From Mesobacillus subterraneus (GTDB taxonomy: Bacteria; Bacillota; Bacilli; Bacillales; Cytobacillaceae): DNA of 64,000 nucleotides. Below are positions 16,299-26,042 of the stretch, one piece after another. Below the pieces are notes generated by a model. It searched no databases. It saw only the letters and a program-made list of their open reading frames with translations, and was not told the origin of the DNA. The DNA lies in contig NZ_JAMBOF010000001.1 in NCBI RefSeq assembly GCF_023715485.1, forward strand, positions 310,001-374,000, read 5' to 3'. The translations under genes and the position numbers were made by a program. Each line of letters starts with the position of its first letter. The first letter of the stretch is position 1.

Positions 16299-16416
16299 TC
16301 CAGCTCCAGCGCCTAGCCCCTCGAGTCGCTTCGGTCCGCCCAATGAAGTCAAAGAACGACTTCACCGGTCGGCCCTCCAGCGCTTGTCGGGACTGAACAA
16401 GGCGCTTGCGCTTTTC
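16299..16416. repeat. Palindromic intergenic repeat (MITE-like)
   Basis: A GC-richer block of about 118 bp in AT-rich surroundings. The ends pair (CAGCGCCT with AGGCGCTTG) and there is an internal hairpin GAAGTC / GACTTC. A shortened copy occurs at 6665-6711. It holds no gene. Such repeats, starting CCAGCTCCAGCGCCTAGCCC, are, to my knowledge, common between genes in this group of bacilli. Confidence 0.75.
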
Positions 16417-16466
16417 TTATTTTATAGGAAATGAATGTTATAATTTTTAAATGGAGGGATGAAAAA

Positions 16467-17084
16467 ATGGAAAGTGAAATGTTGAAGATTTTTGATGAAC
16501 ATGGAATTGAAATAGGAACGGCACCTCGGTCGGAAGTACATAAAGCAGGACATTGGCATAAAACCTTTCATTGCTGGTTTATTGAGAGGATTGCTGGAAT
16601 AGACTATCTTTATTTTCAAATCCGCAGTTCTGCAAAGAAGGATTATCCTAACTTATTGGATATAACTGCGGCAGGACATATTTTAGCGGATGAGAATTTC
16701 ATGGACGGCTTAAGAGAGGTTAAAGAAGAGCTGGGGATCGACTTAACTAGTGAGAAAATTATAGAACTTGGAATCATCAAAGATTCACTTGTCAGCCCTG
16801 AATTTATTGATAAAGAATTATGCCATGTGTACTTATATGACAAGCATGTTCCATTTGATAATTACGAACTTCAAAAAGAGGAAGTCTCTGGAATAGTGAG
16901 GGCAAGAATTGATGACTTCGAAAAACTATGGTTTGAGGAATTGAAAGAATTAAAAGTTGATGGATTTCAAATAGATGATAATGGTGCAAAGAAGCCTCTA
17001 AGCTTGACAGTCGTTAAAAATGATTTTGTTCCGCATGAGGATTCATATATTAAAAAGGTAATCAAAGGAGTAAGAAATTTATAG
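16467..17084 (+). CDS. Nudix hydrolase domain protein
   Basis: 205 residues. A Nudix-type signature GHILADENFMDGLREVKEEL lies at about residues 76-95, with one residue fewer than the canonical GX5EX7REUXEE spacing, as in IPP-isomerase/TPK-like Nudix proteins. The start HGIEIGTAPRSEVHKAGHWH is typical of that subgroup. The open frame begins at 16431, but GGAGGGATG precedes ATG 16467. It would hydrolyse a nucleoside diphosphate-linked compound. The substrate is unknown. Confidence 0.82.
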   Translation: MESEMLKIFDEHGIEIGTAPRSEVHKAGHWHKTFHCWFIERIAGIDYLYFQIRSSAKKDYPNLLDITAAGHILADENFMDGLREVKEELGIDLTSEKIIELGIIKDSLVSPEFIDKELCHVYLYDKHVPFDNYELQKEEVSGIVRARIDDFEKLWFEELKELKVDGFQIDDNGAKKPLSLTVVKNDFVPHEDSYIKKVIKGVRNL

Positions 17085-17151
17085 TTTTATATTTTATTTT
17101 AACGAGTGGGATTTTATATTCTAATGAAGGTTACTTTCGATTTAAAATATA

Positions 17152-17180
17152 TTGACACGACAACCATTCCAGTATATATT
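17152..17180 (+). promoter_or_regulatory. Sigma-A promoter of tRNA-Val
   Basis: A perfect TTGACA -35 at 17152, 17-bp spacing and TATATT -10 at 17175-17180, 38 bp before the mature tRNA. Confidence 0.85.
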
Positions 17181-17217
17181 AGTAAATGTCCTCACTAAAA
17201 AGGACAAACTGAATGAC

Positions 17218-17290
17218 GATTCCTTAGCTCAGCTGGGAGAGCGCTACCTTGACAGGGTAGAGGTCGCTGGTTCGAACCCAGTAGGAATCA
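17218..17290 (+). tRNA. tRNA-Val (anticodon GAC)
   Basis: The 73-nt cloverleaf folds by eye: acceptor GATTCCT/AGGAATC, D stem GCTC/GAGC, anticodon stem CTACC/GGTAG with loop TTGACAG, T arm GCTGG-TTCGAAC-CCAGT, discriminator A. CCA is not encoded. It is a lone tRNA gene with its own promoter and terminator. Confidence 0.96.
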
Positions 17291-17295
17291 TACTA

Positions 17296-17332
17296 AAAAC
17301 CTCTTGATAATTTTATCAAGAGGTTTTTTTAT
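17296..17332 (+). terminator. Terminator of tRNA-Val
   Basis: AACCTCTTGATAA / TATCAAGAGGTT hairpin followed by seven T residues. Confidence 0.9.
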
Positions 17333-17500
17333 TGTCTTTCGAAAATATCCAGAGTCTTTCAAGACGAGTCACGGGTATATTTATCATAGCTATATCTTTC
17401 AATTTTGAACAAAAAATACGTTTTACTAGGTAATGGTCGTGTCCTCATCACCTCTGTACCCATATTTATATAGTGACTATAAACTAAGAGGTGAACTATT

Positions 17501-18442
17501 TTGTCTTTTCCAAACATACCTAATATAACCCCGCTTATTTCTATATCCGCCGAGCAGACAATACCATTACTTTTGTCTTCAATAGCTCTTGAGGAAATGG
17601 CTCTTGCTCATATCATGAATGCCGAGGCAGAGAAGCTTCAATTTGCATTAGGAACATTGGGTGATACAGGAGTTGCTCTTTCCCCTGCAGAAGTGTCATT
17701 AGGAGATCTTCTTAATGTCAATGCAAGTGTTCAAAGAACGCTTCGGGATGTAATTAAAAAGGAAATACTGCTTGAGTTCAAATTTGAAAATGTAATGGAC
17801 CTAATTGGTACCTTGCCTCCTCCAGCTCCTCAGGTTACTGAGTTCGTATTTACAGGTGATGTGCAGGAGTTTGTTGTACCAGCGAATGTAACAAGAATAA
17901 GGATTGAAGCATGGGGAGCACAAGGCGGCCCTGACAGTTTTCCAGGTGGACTAGGTGGCTATGCATTTGGTGAAACAGATGTCACTCCAGGTGAGACTCT
18001 GTTTGTTTTTGTTGGTGGCCGTGTCCCTGAATGTGTGGCTGGAACTGGGGGAGGCTTTAATGGCGGAGGAGATGCTGGACCTGCAGGCTGCAGCGGCGGT
18101 GGAGGTGGCGCATCAGATGTAAGGCGTGGAGGTACCTCTTTGGATAACCGAATTATTGTTGCTGGCGGCGGAGGCGGAGGTGCACGATTTTCTGATGGTG
18201 GACCAGGAGGTGCAAATGCTAATTTAAATGGCATTCCTGGAGAAGGAACTGATTATCCTGCAGACGTACTTGAAGGTGACGGGGGTGGAGGCGGAGGTGG
18301 TTTCATCGGTGGCGATATAGATGATTCATCCACAGATCGTGGCGGATTTGGAGGCTCTTCCTTTACAGGTACTTTAGAAAATGCTGGTACGACATCTGGA
18401 CAACAAACTGGTAACGGGTTTGTTCGAATTACCACTGTTTAA
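17501..18442 (+). CDS. Putative spore-surface protein: helical N-domain plus ALK-type glycine-rich domain
   Basis: 313 residues in two parts. Residues 1-105 are the N-domain shared with genes at 25179, 29008 and 30540 (SFPNIPNITPLIS, LLLSSIALEEMALAHIMNAE, LRDVIKKEILLEFKFENVMD). Residues about 118-313 form a glycine-rich domain of the ALK/LTK type: FTGDVQEFVVPANVTRIRIE, WGAQGG, GETLFVFVGG, GGGGGASDVRRGG, RIIVAGGGGGGA and a closing GNGFVRITTV. There is no signal peptide, fitting mother-cell assembly on the spore rather than secretion. The start is TTG 17501 after AGAGGTG. The spore-surface role is inferred from neighbours and lack of a signal. Confidence 0.7.
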   Translation: MSFPNIPNITPLISISAEQTIPLLLSSIALEEMALAHIMNAEAEKLQFALGTLGDTGVALSPAEVSLGDLLNVNASVQRTLRDVIKKEILLEFKFENVMDLIGTLPPPAPQVTEFVFTGDVQEFVVPANVTRIRIEAWGAQGGPDSFPGGLGGYAFGETDVTPGETLFVFVGGRVPECVAGTGGGFNGGGDAGPAGCSGGGGGASDVRRGGTSLDNRIIVAGGGGGGARFSDGGPGGANANLNGIPGEGTDYPADVLEGDGGGGGGGFIGGDIDDSSTDRGGFGGSSFTGTLENAGTTSGQQTGNGFVRITTV

Positions 18443-18498
18443 CCACTCTCTCATTCGAACCAGAAAAGAGTATAGCTAACTATTTATAAGATTATGAG

Positions 18499-18535
18499 AA
18501 AGAGCAACGTTCAATCCAGACGTTGCTTTTCTTAT
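18499..18535 (+). terminator. Terminator after the first glycine-rich gene
   Basis: AGCAACGT / ACGTTGCT stem with a 9-nt loop and TTTTCTT tail. Confidence 0.75.
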
Positions 18536-18659
18536 GCTGAAAATTAAAAATGGGTAACATCTGTGCCTCGTGGTATAACACAAAATGCCCTCCTCTCTAT
18601 GCTCCTTGCGGCTTGCCTTACAATGAATTCCCCCTGCTTCACACCGTTAAATGCCCTAT

Positions 18660-18687
18660 ACATATCTGGCTAGAACTACATATGATA
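18660..18687 (+). promoter_or_regulatory. Sigma-K promoter of the manC gene
   Basis: AC at 18660-18661, a 17-nt spacer and CATATGATA at 18679-18687, an exact CATAnnnTA match, about 40 nt before the start codon. It suggests late mother-cell expression of the sugar nucleotide pathway. Confidence 0.65.
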
Positions 18688-18725
18688 TTAAGTCACTTAT
18701 GAATCCAAGCAATTGAGGTGCAAAC

Positions 18726-20093
18726 ATGAAGCTTATTTTGTTATCGGGTGGATCAGGAAAGCGATTATGGCCTCTTTCGAATAGCTCAAGGTCAAAGCAA
18801 TTTTTAAAGGTGTTAACAAATCCGGAAAATAAGTTGGAATCAATGGTCCAGAGAATTTGGCGGCAATTGGAGAAGAATCAATTATTGGATACCGTATATA
18901 TTTCAACCTGCAAGAACCAAGTGGATATCATTCAAAATCAATTAGGCTCCCAAGTGCCGCTGATTATCGAACCAGAACAGAGGGACACCTTCCCGGCAAT
19001 TGTTTTAGCTGCAACATATTTATATTCAGTTATGGGCGTGAGTTTAGATGAAGTAATTACGGTTATGCCAGTGGATCCATTTGTAGAAGATCATTTTTTT
19101 GAAAAAGTTAAAGATTTAGATGAGGTAATAGCTCAATCAGGAATGGATATTGCTTTGATCGGTGTAACTCCCACATACCCATCGACAAAATATGGATATA
19201 TAAAACTTAGCAATGACGATCAGAGGCATAGCTCATACAGGACTGTTATGGAGTTTAAGGAAAAACCGTCAGTGGAGGAGGCAGAAAAATTAATCCAGCA
19301 AGAAGCTTTATGGAATTGTGGTGTTTTTGCTTTCAGGCTGGACCTTATTATTAAACTATTGAGTCAAAGAGGATTACCAACACAGTATTATCAAATGGTT
19401 GAATACTATGAAAAGCTCCCCAAAATTAGCTTTGATTATGAAATAGTTGAAAATGCCGTAAAGGTTGCGGTTATTCCTTACGAAGGTTATTGGAAGGACT
19501 TAGGGACATGGAATACATTAACTGAGGAAATGCAAGCATCTGTCATAGGGAAAGCTTCTAAAAGTGATGAATGTGAAAATACCCATATAATAAACGAATT
19601 AGACATTCCAGTTTCAGTAATAGGTGCCACGAATATGATTATCGCGACAAGTCCGGATGGAATTATTGTCTCCGATAAATCGAAGAGCCATCAAATCAAA
19701 GAGATTGTAAAGGATGAACTTAAGCGGCCGATGTTTGAAGAACGACGCTGGGGCTGGTACCGTGTCCTGGATTATAAGGAATCTGCGGATGGAATGAATG
19801 TACTTACTAAACGTCTGTGTGTCTTTGCAGGGAAAAACATCAGCTACCAATACCACCTCAAAAGAAGCGAAGTATGGATAGTTGTATCTGGCGAAGGTGA
19901 ATTTGCATTGGATGATGAAATATCCTTTGTAAAAACAGGCGATGTATTGAATATTCCAATCGGAGCAAAACATGGGATCAAAGCTATTGAAGATATAGAA
20001 TTTATTGAAGTTCAAATGGGAAGTGAGCTAGTCGAAGAGGATATCGTCCGGTTGTTCATGTCCTGGGAAGAGATGAAGGATTCATTCCAATGA
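18726..20093 (+). CDS. manC: Mannose-1-phosphate guanylyltransferase / mannose-6-phosphate isomerase (type II, bifunctional)
   Basis: 455 residues. The N-terminal nucleotidyltransferase has the pyrophosphorylase loop LLSGGSGKRLWPLSNSSRSK and the sugar-binding FKEKPSVEEAEKL region. The C-terminal 110 residues are a type II PMI cupin (NISYQYHLKRSEVWIVVSGE, later GDVLNIPIGAKHGIKAIEDI). The enzyme would make mannose-6-P from fructose-6-P and then GDP-mannose from mannose-1-P and GTP. It feeds the gmd and reductase genes downstream. GAGGTG precedes the ATG. A mannomutase is not in the window. Confidence 0.92.
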   Translation: MKLILLSGGSGKRLWPLSNSSRSKQFLKVLTNPENKLESMVQRIWRQLEKNQLLDTVYISTCKNQVDIIQNQLGSQVPLIIEPEQRDTFPAIVLAATYLYSVMGVSLDEVITVMPVDPFVEDHFFEKVKDLDEVIAQSGMDIALIGVTPTYPSTKYGYIKLSNDDQRHSSYRTVMEFKEKPSVEEAEKLIQQEALWNCGVFAFRLDLIIKLLSQRGLPTQYYQMVEYYEKLPKISFDYEIVENAVKVAVIPYEGYWKDLGTWNTLTEEMQASVIGKASKSDECENTHIINELDIPVSVIGATNMIIATSPDGIIVSDKSKSHQIKEIVKDELKRPMFEERRWGWYRVLDYKESADGMNVLTKRLCVFAGKNISYQYHLKRSEVWIVVSGEGEFALDDEISFVKTGDVLNIPIGAKHGIKAIEDIEFIEVQMGSELVEEDIVRLFMSWEEMKDSFQ

Positions 20094-20152
20094 ATAGTAA
20101 AATTTAGACTTCATTTCTGCGATGAAATTTACACCGAGAAGGATGAGTATTA

Positions 20153-21148
20153 ATGAGAATTTTATATTTATCAGTCCATGACGTTTTGGAATACGATGAA
20201 TTGAAGTTGTTCACCGAATTAGGGCACGAATGTTACTCCCATGGCGTATATGCCCGTCCGCATCTAGGAAGCTCATATCGTCATCCTATAACCGAAATGC
20301 CCTTTGATCCTGTTTTCGCTAATTTAGTAGACCGCTTTCCTAAGTATGATTTGCCTCCTGAAATGATTGAAGATAAAGACATTGTTATGAGTATGCACGA
20401 TCCTTCGATCATCATAAATAATTGGGAAAAGATTAAGCACAAGCGGGTTATATGGCGATCAATCGGTCAATCTCAACCAGAAGTTGAAAGGATGCTCAGT
20501 CCGTATCGTAAACAAGGTATGGAAATTGTCAGGTATTCACCCAGGGAAAAGCTGATCCCAGAGTATATTGGAGAAGATGCCATGATTAGATTTTATAAAG
20601 ATCCAGATGAATATGGTGGCTGGGAAGGCAGTAAAAATCAGATCATGACATTGAGCCAATCAATGAAAAAAAATTGGATAGGCTCAAACTATAATTTATT
20701 CCATATAGCTTGTAAGGGGCTGCCAGTTAAATTGTTTGGTCCTGGGAATGAATGGACGCCTGAAAGTGGCGGGATGCTGACATATGAACAAATGAAACAG
20801 GAGCTGAGGGAAAACCGGGCATTTTTTTATACGGGTACTAGAATCACAAGCTATACTCTTGGTTTTATCGAAGCATTTATGACGGGCATACCAGTAGTTT
20901 CTGTTTCGGAAATACAAGGAAACCACCCATTGCTTAAGCAACAGACCTTTGAAATTCATGAGCTAATCGAAAATGGAAAAGAAGGATTTGTATCAGATAG
21001 TGTTTTAGAATTGCGGGATTCACTACAAGAGTTATTGAATGATCATAATCTTGCAAAAAAAATAAGTAAAAATGCCAGAGCAAAGGCAATTCAGTTATTT
21101 GGAAAAGAGAAAATAAAAGAGCAATGGGGGAAATACTTGAGCAAATAA
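20153..21148 (+). CDS. GT4-like glycosyltransferase
   Basis: 331 residues with a two-Rossmann (GT-B) layout. N-terminal half: MRILYLSVHDVLEYDELKLF, with little similarity to named enzymes. C-terminal half: YTGTRITSYTLGFIEAFMTG followed by IPVVSVSEIQGN and a helical end KISKNARAKAIQLFGKEKI, which is the donor-binding site of GT4 enzymes. It is cytoplasmic, follows manC by 60 nt and is likely co-transcribed. The donor is probably GDP-mannose or GDP-rhamnose by context; the acceptor is unknown. Confidence 0.75.
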   Translation: MRILYLSVHDVLEYDELKLFTELGHECYSHGVYARPHLGSSYRHPITEMPFDPVFANLVDRFPKYDLPPEMIEDKDIVMSMHDPSIIINNWEKIKHKRVIWRSIGQSQPEVERMLSPYRKQGMEIVRYSPREKLIPEYIGEDAMIRFYKDPDEYGGWEGSKNQIMTLSQSMKKNWIGSNYNLFHIACKGLPVKLFGPGNEWTPESGGMLTYEQMKQELRENRAFFYTGTRITSYTLGFIEAFMTGIPVVSVSEIQGNHPLLKQQTFEIHELIENGKEGFVSDSVLELRDSLQELLNDHNLAKKISKNARAKAIQLFGKEKIKEQWGKYLSK

Positions 21149-21210
21149 GTAATACCTCTTATTTATTACTTTAACAAATCGTGAAACTAAAAAAACTTGT
21201 GGGGGACATC

Positions 21211-21813
21211 ATGAGTATATTAAGTAAGGAAGCTTTCTTTAAATTATTTGGCAGTGGTGCCTTTATTGCTGAAAAACCTCTTTACACGAGCTTTGATGAT
21301 GTAAAAGTATTAATTGCTCTTTCAAGAACATTCTACCCAAAAACTGTTATCGAAATAGGCATTCAACGTGGAGAAACAGCGAAATGCATTTTAGACAATA
21401 GTCCATGGATTGAAAAATATATAGGGATAGATGTCATACCTTCACATCAAACAACATTACCTGTACAGAGGGGGGAAGTTCCTCAAAAAGCAGGGGAATG
21501 TGTAAAAAATGACCCAAGAGTCGAATTAATAGTAAAACCGAATGGTACACGTGATTTAGTACCAACTGATCTGCCTGCAGCAGATTTAATCTTCATCGAT
21601 GGCGATCATTCTAAAGTAGGCGTGGCCCTCGATACACTTTTAGCCATGCAAGTGATAAGAAAAGGTGGTATTATTTGCTGGCACGATTACGGAAATCACC
21701 TCGTACCAGGCGTGACAGAGGTAATTGATGCTTTAAATATGAATGAAGGAGATCACATTTGCTTAGTTGAGGGAACGATGATTTGTTTTCAATTTTGCAG
21801 AGAAGGGCGATAA
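21211..21813 (+). CDS. Class I SAM-dependent methyltransferase (Methyltransf_24 type)
   Basis: 200 residues. Motif I is TVIEIGIQRGETAKCIL, motif II is YIGIDVIPSH, and ADLIFIDGDHSKVGVALDTL with WHDYG are typical of the class I family acting on sugars (cephalosporin-hydroxylase/Methyltransf_24-like). ATG 21211 follows GGGGG; the GTG at 21181 lacks such a site. It sits between two glycosyltransferases, so an O-methylated glycan is a reasonable guess. No direct evidence for the substrate. Confidence 0.75.
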   Translation: MSILSKEAFFKLFGSGAFIAEKPLYTSFDDVKVLIALSRTFYPKTVIEIGIQRGETAKCILDNSPWIEKYIGIDVIPSHQTTLPVQRGEVPQKAGECVKNDPRVELIVKPNGTRDLVPTDLPAADLIFIDGDHSKVGVALDTLLAMQVIRKGGIICWHDYGNHLVPGVTEVIDALNMNEGDHICLVEGTMICFQFCREGR

Positions 21814-21854
21814 TTGCTTTTAATCTATGAAACTATTCATAAGGGAGTGATCAG

Positions 21855-22982
21855 ATGAATCCGCCTACGGGAATTGTATGGGTAGGCCCTATAGGTGATA
21901 TGGGGGGCTACGGTAATGTTACAAGGAATTACTTAAGAGCCTTGAAGTATATTGATCTGCCTGTCCAAATATTGAGTACGGCAAAGCTTAATACAGAAAT
22001 TGGAGAGGATGATATCAATCTGCTGAATAGTATTCTTAATTCAAGGCAAGATGTTGGCAATAATCCCATTCTGATTATTCATGGTACCCCAGAATCTTTC
22101 ATTGGGGTAAATAAAAAAGGCTTTCATAAAACAATCGGTATTACTTTATTTGAAACAGACCGAATTCCGGTTCACTGGACTAACTTTTGTAACGATATGG
22201 ATGAAATCTGGGTTCCTACCCAATTTAATTACCAGACATTTACGGAATCGGGAGTTGACCCTTCAAAAATTCATGTTATTCATTATCCTATTGAAAGCAG
22301 CCCTTATACGAAACCATTCTCTCCATACTCATTTCCACCTGAAGTAAAATCTTTTAAATTCTTATATACATTAGCGTTCGATTACCGAAAAGGCTTGGAT
22401 TTACTGATTCCTAGCTATTGTAACGAATTCTCAGCTGAGGATGATGTAAGTCTGATATTAAAGATTTATGTGCCAGGCTGGATAAGCCAGAAGAATCTCT
22501 TTGAATTAGTATCTTCGTATATACCAAATAAGCCAAATAATCCTCATATTCATTTCATCATCGAGAATACTCCTCGAGAAGACCTGCTGCGTTTATATTC
22601 TAGCTGTGACTGTTATGTTTCTACTGAAAGGGCCTGCGGATGGGGTATGCCTCAGATGGAGGTAATGGCAATGGGCAAACCTTCCATATCCATTAATTGG
22701 GGAGGGGTAACAGAATTTATGAACAATCAGAATAGCTTATTAATTGAACCGGAGCAGGACCTGGAATTTGTACACCCTGAATTGCAACGAACAAGAATTA
22801 TTCACTACTATGGACATAAATGGGCAAAGGTAAAGGAAGAAAGCGTTAGAAAAACGATGCGGGAAGCATTTGAAAACGATAAGAAAAGAGAAGAAATTGC
22901 AATACAGGCAAAGCGGGATATAAATATTCATTTCTCTCCCGAGGTGATTGCTGAGCAAATGATAGCCCGATTTTTCTCATAA
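21855..22982 (+). CDS. Glycosyltransferase family 4 protein
   Basis: 375 residues, GT-B fold. N-terminal WVGPIGDMGGYGNVTRNYLR is the acceptor-side glycine loop, and the C-terminal EX7E-like site is RACGWGMPQMEVMAMGKPSI followed by NWGGVTEFMN. The centre LYTLAFDYRKGLDLLIPSY resembles GT4 mannosyltransferases. It lies downstream of the methyltransferase and before a terminator hairpin. Probably cytoplasmic and part of the same glycan pathway as manC and gmd. Confidence 0.85.
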   Translation: MNPPTGIVWVGPIGDMGGYGNVTRNYLRALKYIDLPVQILSTAKLNTEIGEDDINLLNSILNSRQDVGNNPILIIHGTPESFIGVNKKGFHKTIGITLFETDRIPVHWTNFCNDMDEIWVPTQFNYQTFTESGVDPSKIHVIHYPIESSPYTKPFSPYSFPPEVKSFKFLYTLAFDYRKGLDLLIPSYCNEFSAEDDVSLILKIYVPGWISQKNLFELVSSYIPNKPNNPHIHFIIENTPREDLLRLYSSCDCYVSTERACGWGMPQMEVMAMGKPSISINWGGVTEFMNNQNSLLIEPEQDLEFVHPELQRTRIIHYYGHKWAKVKEESVRKTMREAFENDKKREEIAIQAKRDINIHFSPEVIAEQMIARFFS

Positions 22983-22990
22983 GTCTGTCT

Positions 22991-23047
22991 GCTTTATATG
23001 AAGGAGGATATCAGCAATGATGCAGCTTCTTATATAAGGCTTTTTTG
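22991..23047 (+). terminator. Hairpin terminator after the GT4 gene
   Basis: Imperfect stem GCTTTATATGAAG / CTTCTTATATAAGGC with a long loop and six T residues. It separates the manC transcription unit from gmd. Confidence 0.6.
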
Positions 23048-23116
23048 TGCCTTATTTTTAGATGAAGGGAATACAGGCAGGCGATAACAGCATAAAAAAT
23101 AAAGGGAGAATTATGA

Positions 23117-24100
<984 letters not shown>

Positions 24101-24101
24101 A

Positions 24102-25028
24102 ATGATGAGAGCACTTATTACAGGAATCAACGGATTTGTCGGGAAGCATCTTGAAATATTTTTGAAAGATAAAGCAGATGTTTATGGGACTTCAAGAGTT
24201 GATAGAGGAGTAAATCATATATTTGAAGTAGATTTACTTTCAGAGGCAAAAATAATTGATGTTTTGAAAAAAGTGAAACCTACTCATATTTTTCATCTTG
24301 CCGGATTAAGCAATGTAAAAGACTCCTGGCGGCATAAAGCGGAATTTTTCAAGGGGAACGTAATAAGCACGGTGAATCTATTGGAAGCAGTGCGAAAAAC
24401 TGATACAACAATAAAAGTAATCACAATTGGATCTTCAGAAGAGTATGGCAGAGTTTCGGGAAAATTAGACAAAGTAACCGAAAAGACAGAAATAAATCCA
24501 ATCAGTCCTTATGGGATAAGTAAGTGTTCAGTAAGTATGCTGATGAAATTATACACTAACTCCTATGGGATGAATATTATTCATGTGAGGCCTTTTAATC
24601 ATATTGGACCAGGCCAGAATCTGGGCTTCGTGACAACAGATTTTGCTTATCAAATAGCTCAAATCAATAGAGGAATCAGTAAAGACAAGACCATGAGGAT
24701 CGGTAATTTACAATCCATTAGGGATTTTACCGACGTAAGGGATATCGTTGAAGCTTATTACGATCTTGCATGTTACGGCGAACCAGGCGAAATCTATAAT
24801 GTTTGCAGAGGGAAAGGCATTTGTATTCAAGAAATACTCGATATTTTAATAGGCTTCTCCAAGGAAAAAATCAATCTGGTTGTTGAACCTGGCAGAATGC
24901 GAGCATCAGATATTCCCAAGTTAGTGGGGGATGCAGATAAAATCTTTAAATCAACGGGATGGATTCCCAAAAGGAAGCTGGAAGATACTTTAAAGGATAT
25001 TTATGTGGAATGGTTAACATCAGTATAG
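24102..25028 (+). CDS. rmd: NAD-dependent epimerase/dehydratase, probable GDP-6-deoxy-D-mannose reductase
   Basis: 308 residues, extended SDR with ALITGINGFVGKHLEIFL, catalytic SSEEYG and SPYGISKCSVSMLMKLY (Tyr-x3-Lys), then VRPFNHIGPGQNLGFV, a stretch typical of GDP-4-keto-6-deoxy-D-mannose reductases (RMD). With Gmd it would yield GDP-D-rhamnose. The 3,5-epimerase/reductase WcaG (GDP-L-fucose) is the alternative, but the NHIGPGQ-G-V pattern favours RMD. The start is ATG 24102 or 24105, with no strong ribosome site, so coupling to gmd is likely. Confidence 0.78.
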   Translation: MMRALITGINGFVGKHLEIFLKDKADVYGTSRVDRGVNHIFEVDLLSEAKIIDVLKKVKPTHIFHLAGLSNVKDSWRHKAEFFKGNVISTVNLLEAVRKTDTTIKVITIGSSEEYGRVSGKLDKVTEKTEINPISPYGISKCSVSMLMKLYTNSYGMNIIHVRPFNHIGPGQNLGFVTTDFAYQIAQINRGISKDKTMRIGNLQSIRDFTDVRDIVEAYYDLACYGEPGEIYNVCRGKGICIQEILDILIGFSKEKINLVVEPGRMRASDIPKLVGDADKIFKSTGWIPKRKLEDTLKDIYVEWLTSV

Positions 25029-25029
25029 T

Positions 25030-25058
25030 ATACCCTCTTAAACAAGGGGGTATTTTTA
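25030..25058 (+). terminator. Terminator of gmd-rmd
   Basis: ATACCCTC / GGGGGTAT stem with a T5 tail. Confidence 0.75.
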
Positions 25059-25139
25059 TTTTTTCTAACCCTGTATGTGTTTAACTTTAAAATAGGCAGA
25101 GCAATAGGGACAATTGACGTTTCGCTTTGGACAATTTGT

Positions 25140-25158
25140 CATACCCTATATTGATAAG
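25140..25158 (+). promoter_or_regulatory. Candidate promoter -10 region of the 25179 gene
   Basis: CATACCCTA (25140-25148) matches the sigma-K -10, but no AC lies 16-17 nt upstream. CTATATTGATAA (25146-25157) is identical to the sequence at 28922 ahead of the paralogue at 29008. Confidence 0.4.
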
Positions 25159-25178
25159 TTATGAAAGGAGGTAAGGTA

Positions 25179-25997
25179 ATGTCTTACCCAAATATCCCCA
25201 ATATTACTCCGTTAATCTCTATTACTACAGAGCAGACCATTCCGTTACTTTTATCAAGCATCGCTCTTGAAGAATTAGCCCTTGCCCATATTATGAATGC
25301 TGAAGCAGAAAAGTTGCAGCTCGTTCTAGGAACACTGCCTGGTGGTACTCCGCTTACTCCGGCTGAAGTTTCTCTAGATGATCTTCTTGCTGTTAATGCA
25401 AATGTCCAACGTACACTGCGAGATGTGATTAAGAAGGAAATGCTGCTAGAATTTAAGTTTGAAAATATTCTTGAGTTGATTGAAGAGGAGGTAGCCGCAT
25501 TTTGTGAGTGTGGAACAAGATTCAGCACTCCTGCCAATCAAGTAACAATTTTTATTAGTTCTGTCGCTGGACCTGGAGCTGGAAGGATCACCAATATCAC
25601 CTCCCAGGGTGCTATCCAAATTTGTGGAAGTGGCAGCTGTCGACCTGAACAAACTGACCTTTTTGACTTCACCTTTGAACCTACTGATCCAAATATCCCC
25701 GATACCACATTTGTAGTTACAGGGTATACCTTAGTTGACGGCGCATTGGCAACCTGCTGTACTCTGCCAGATGGAAGACTTCAATTTACAGTTATAGGAA
25801 CAGGATTAAGGAACGGTGTGCCTGCGACATTTGAATTGGTATTAATAGAAGGGATCGGTCAAGCAGATGATGTTATAATCATCACTATTGATGGGGAAAC
25901 ATTTACAACTCCAGTAGACCAAGGTCCAGGTCAACCTAATGTCCAAGTTTTTCCATGTAATGGTGAGCCGGACCAATGTCCTGTCGTTGAAGAATAA
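25179..25997 (+). CDS. Putative spore-surface protein: helical N-domain plus cysteine-containing beta domain
   Basis: 272 residues. Residues 1-105 are the shared N-domain (YPNIPNITPLIS, LLLSSIALEELALAHIMNAE, IKKEMLLEFKFENILELI). The rest is a distinct beta-rich domain beginning FCECGTRFSTPANQVTIFIS, with ICGSGSC, ATCCTLPDGRLQ and a C-terminal FPCNGEPDQCP, eight or so cysteines that could form cross-links. AAAGGAGG lies before ATG 25179; the ATG at 25161 overlaps it. No signal peptide. The C-terminal fold is not recognised. The spore-surface role is inferred from paralogues. Confidence 0.65.
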   Translation: MSYPNIPNITPLISITTEQTIPLLLSSIALEELALAHIMNAEAEKLQLVLGTLPGGTPLTPAEVSLDDLLAVNANVQRTLRDVIKKEMLLEFKFENILELIEEEVAAFCECGTRFSTPANQVTIFISSVAGPGAGRITNITSQGAIQICGSGSCRPEQTDLFDFTFEPTDPNIPDTTFVVTGYTLVDGALATCCTLPDGRLQFTVIGTGLRNGVPATFELVLIEGIGQADDVIIITIDGETFTTPVDQGPGQPNVQVFPCNGEPDQCPVVEE

Positions 25998-26011
25998 CAA
26001 TATCCAAAAAA

Positions 26012-26042
26012 TCTAGATGGTCAGCAAAAGACCATCTAGTTT
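26012..26042. terminator. Bidirectional terminator
   Basis: Perfect 10-bp stem CTAGATGGTC / GACCATCTAG with T tracts on both strands. Its right arm overlaps the stop codon of the convergent gene at 26036. Confidence 0.88.

Noticed and set aside
17218-17290. tRNA gene as attachment site of the 17.5-32 kb locus
   Set aside because: No second copy of the tRNA 3' end was seen near 32 kb, and no integrase lies inside the locus.
17501-18442. Collagen-like (BclA) protein
   Set aside because: Glycine occurs in runs, not as Gly-X-Y triplets, and the motif order fits the ALK-type domain.
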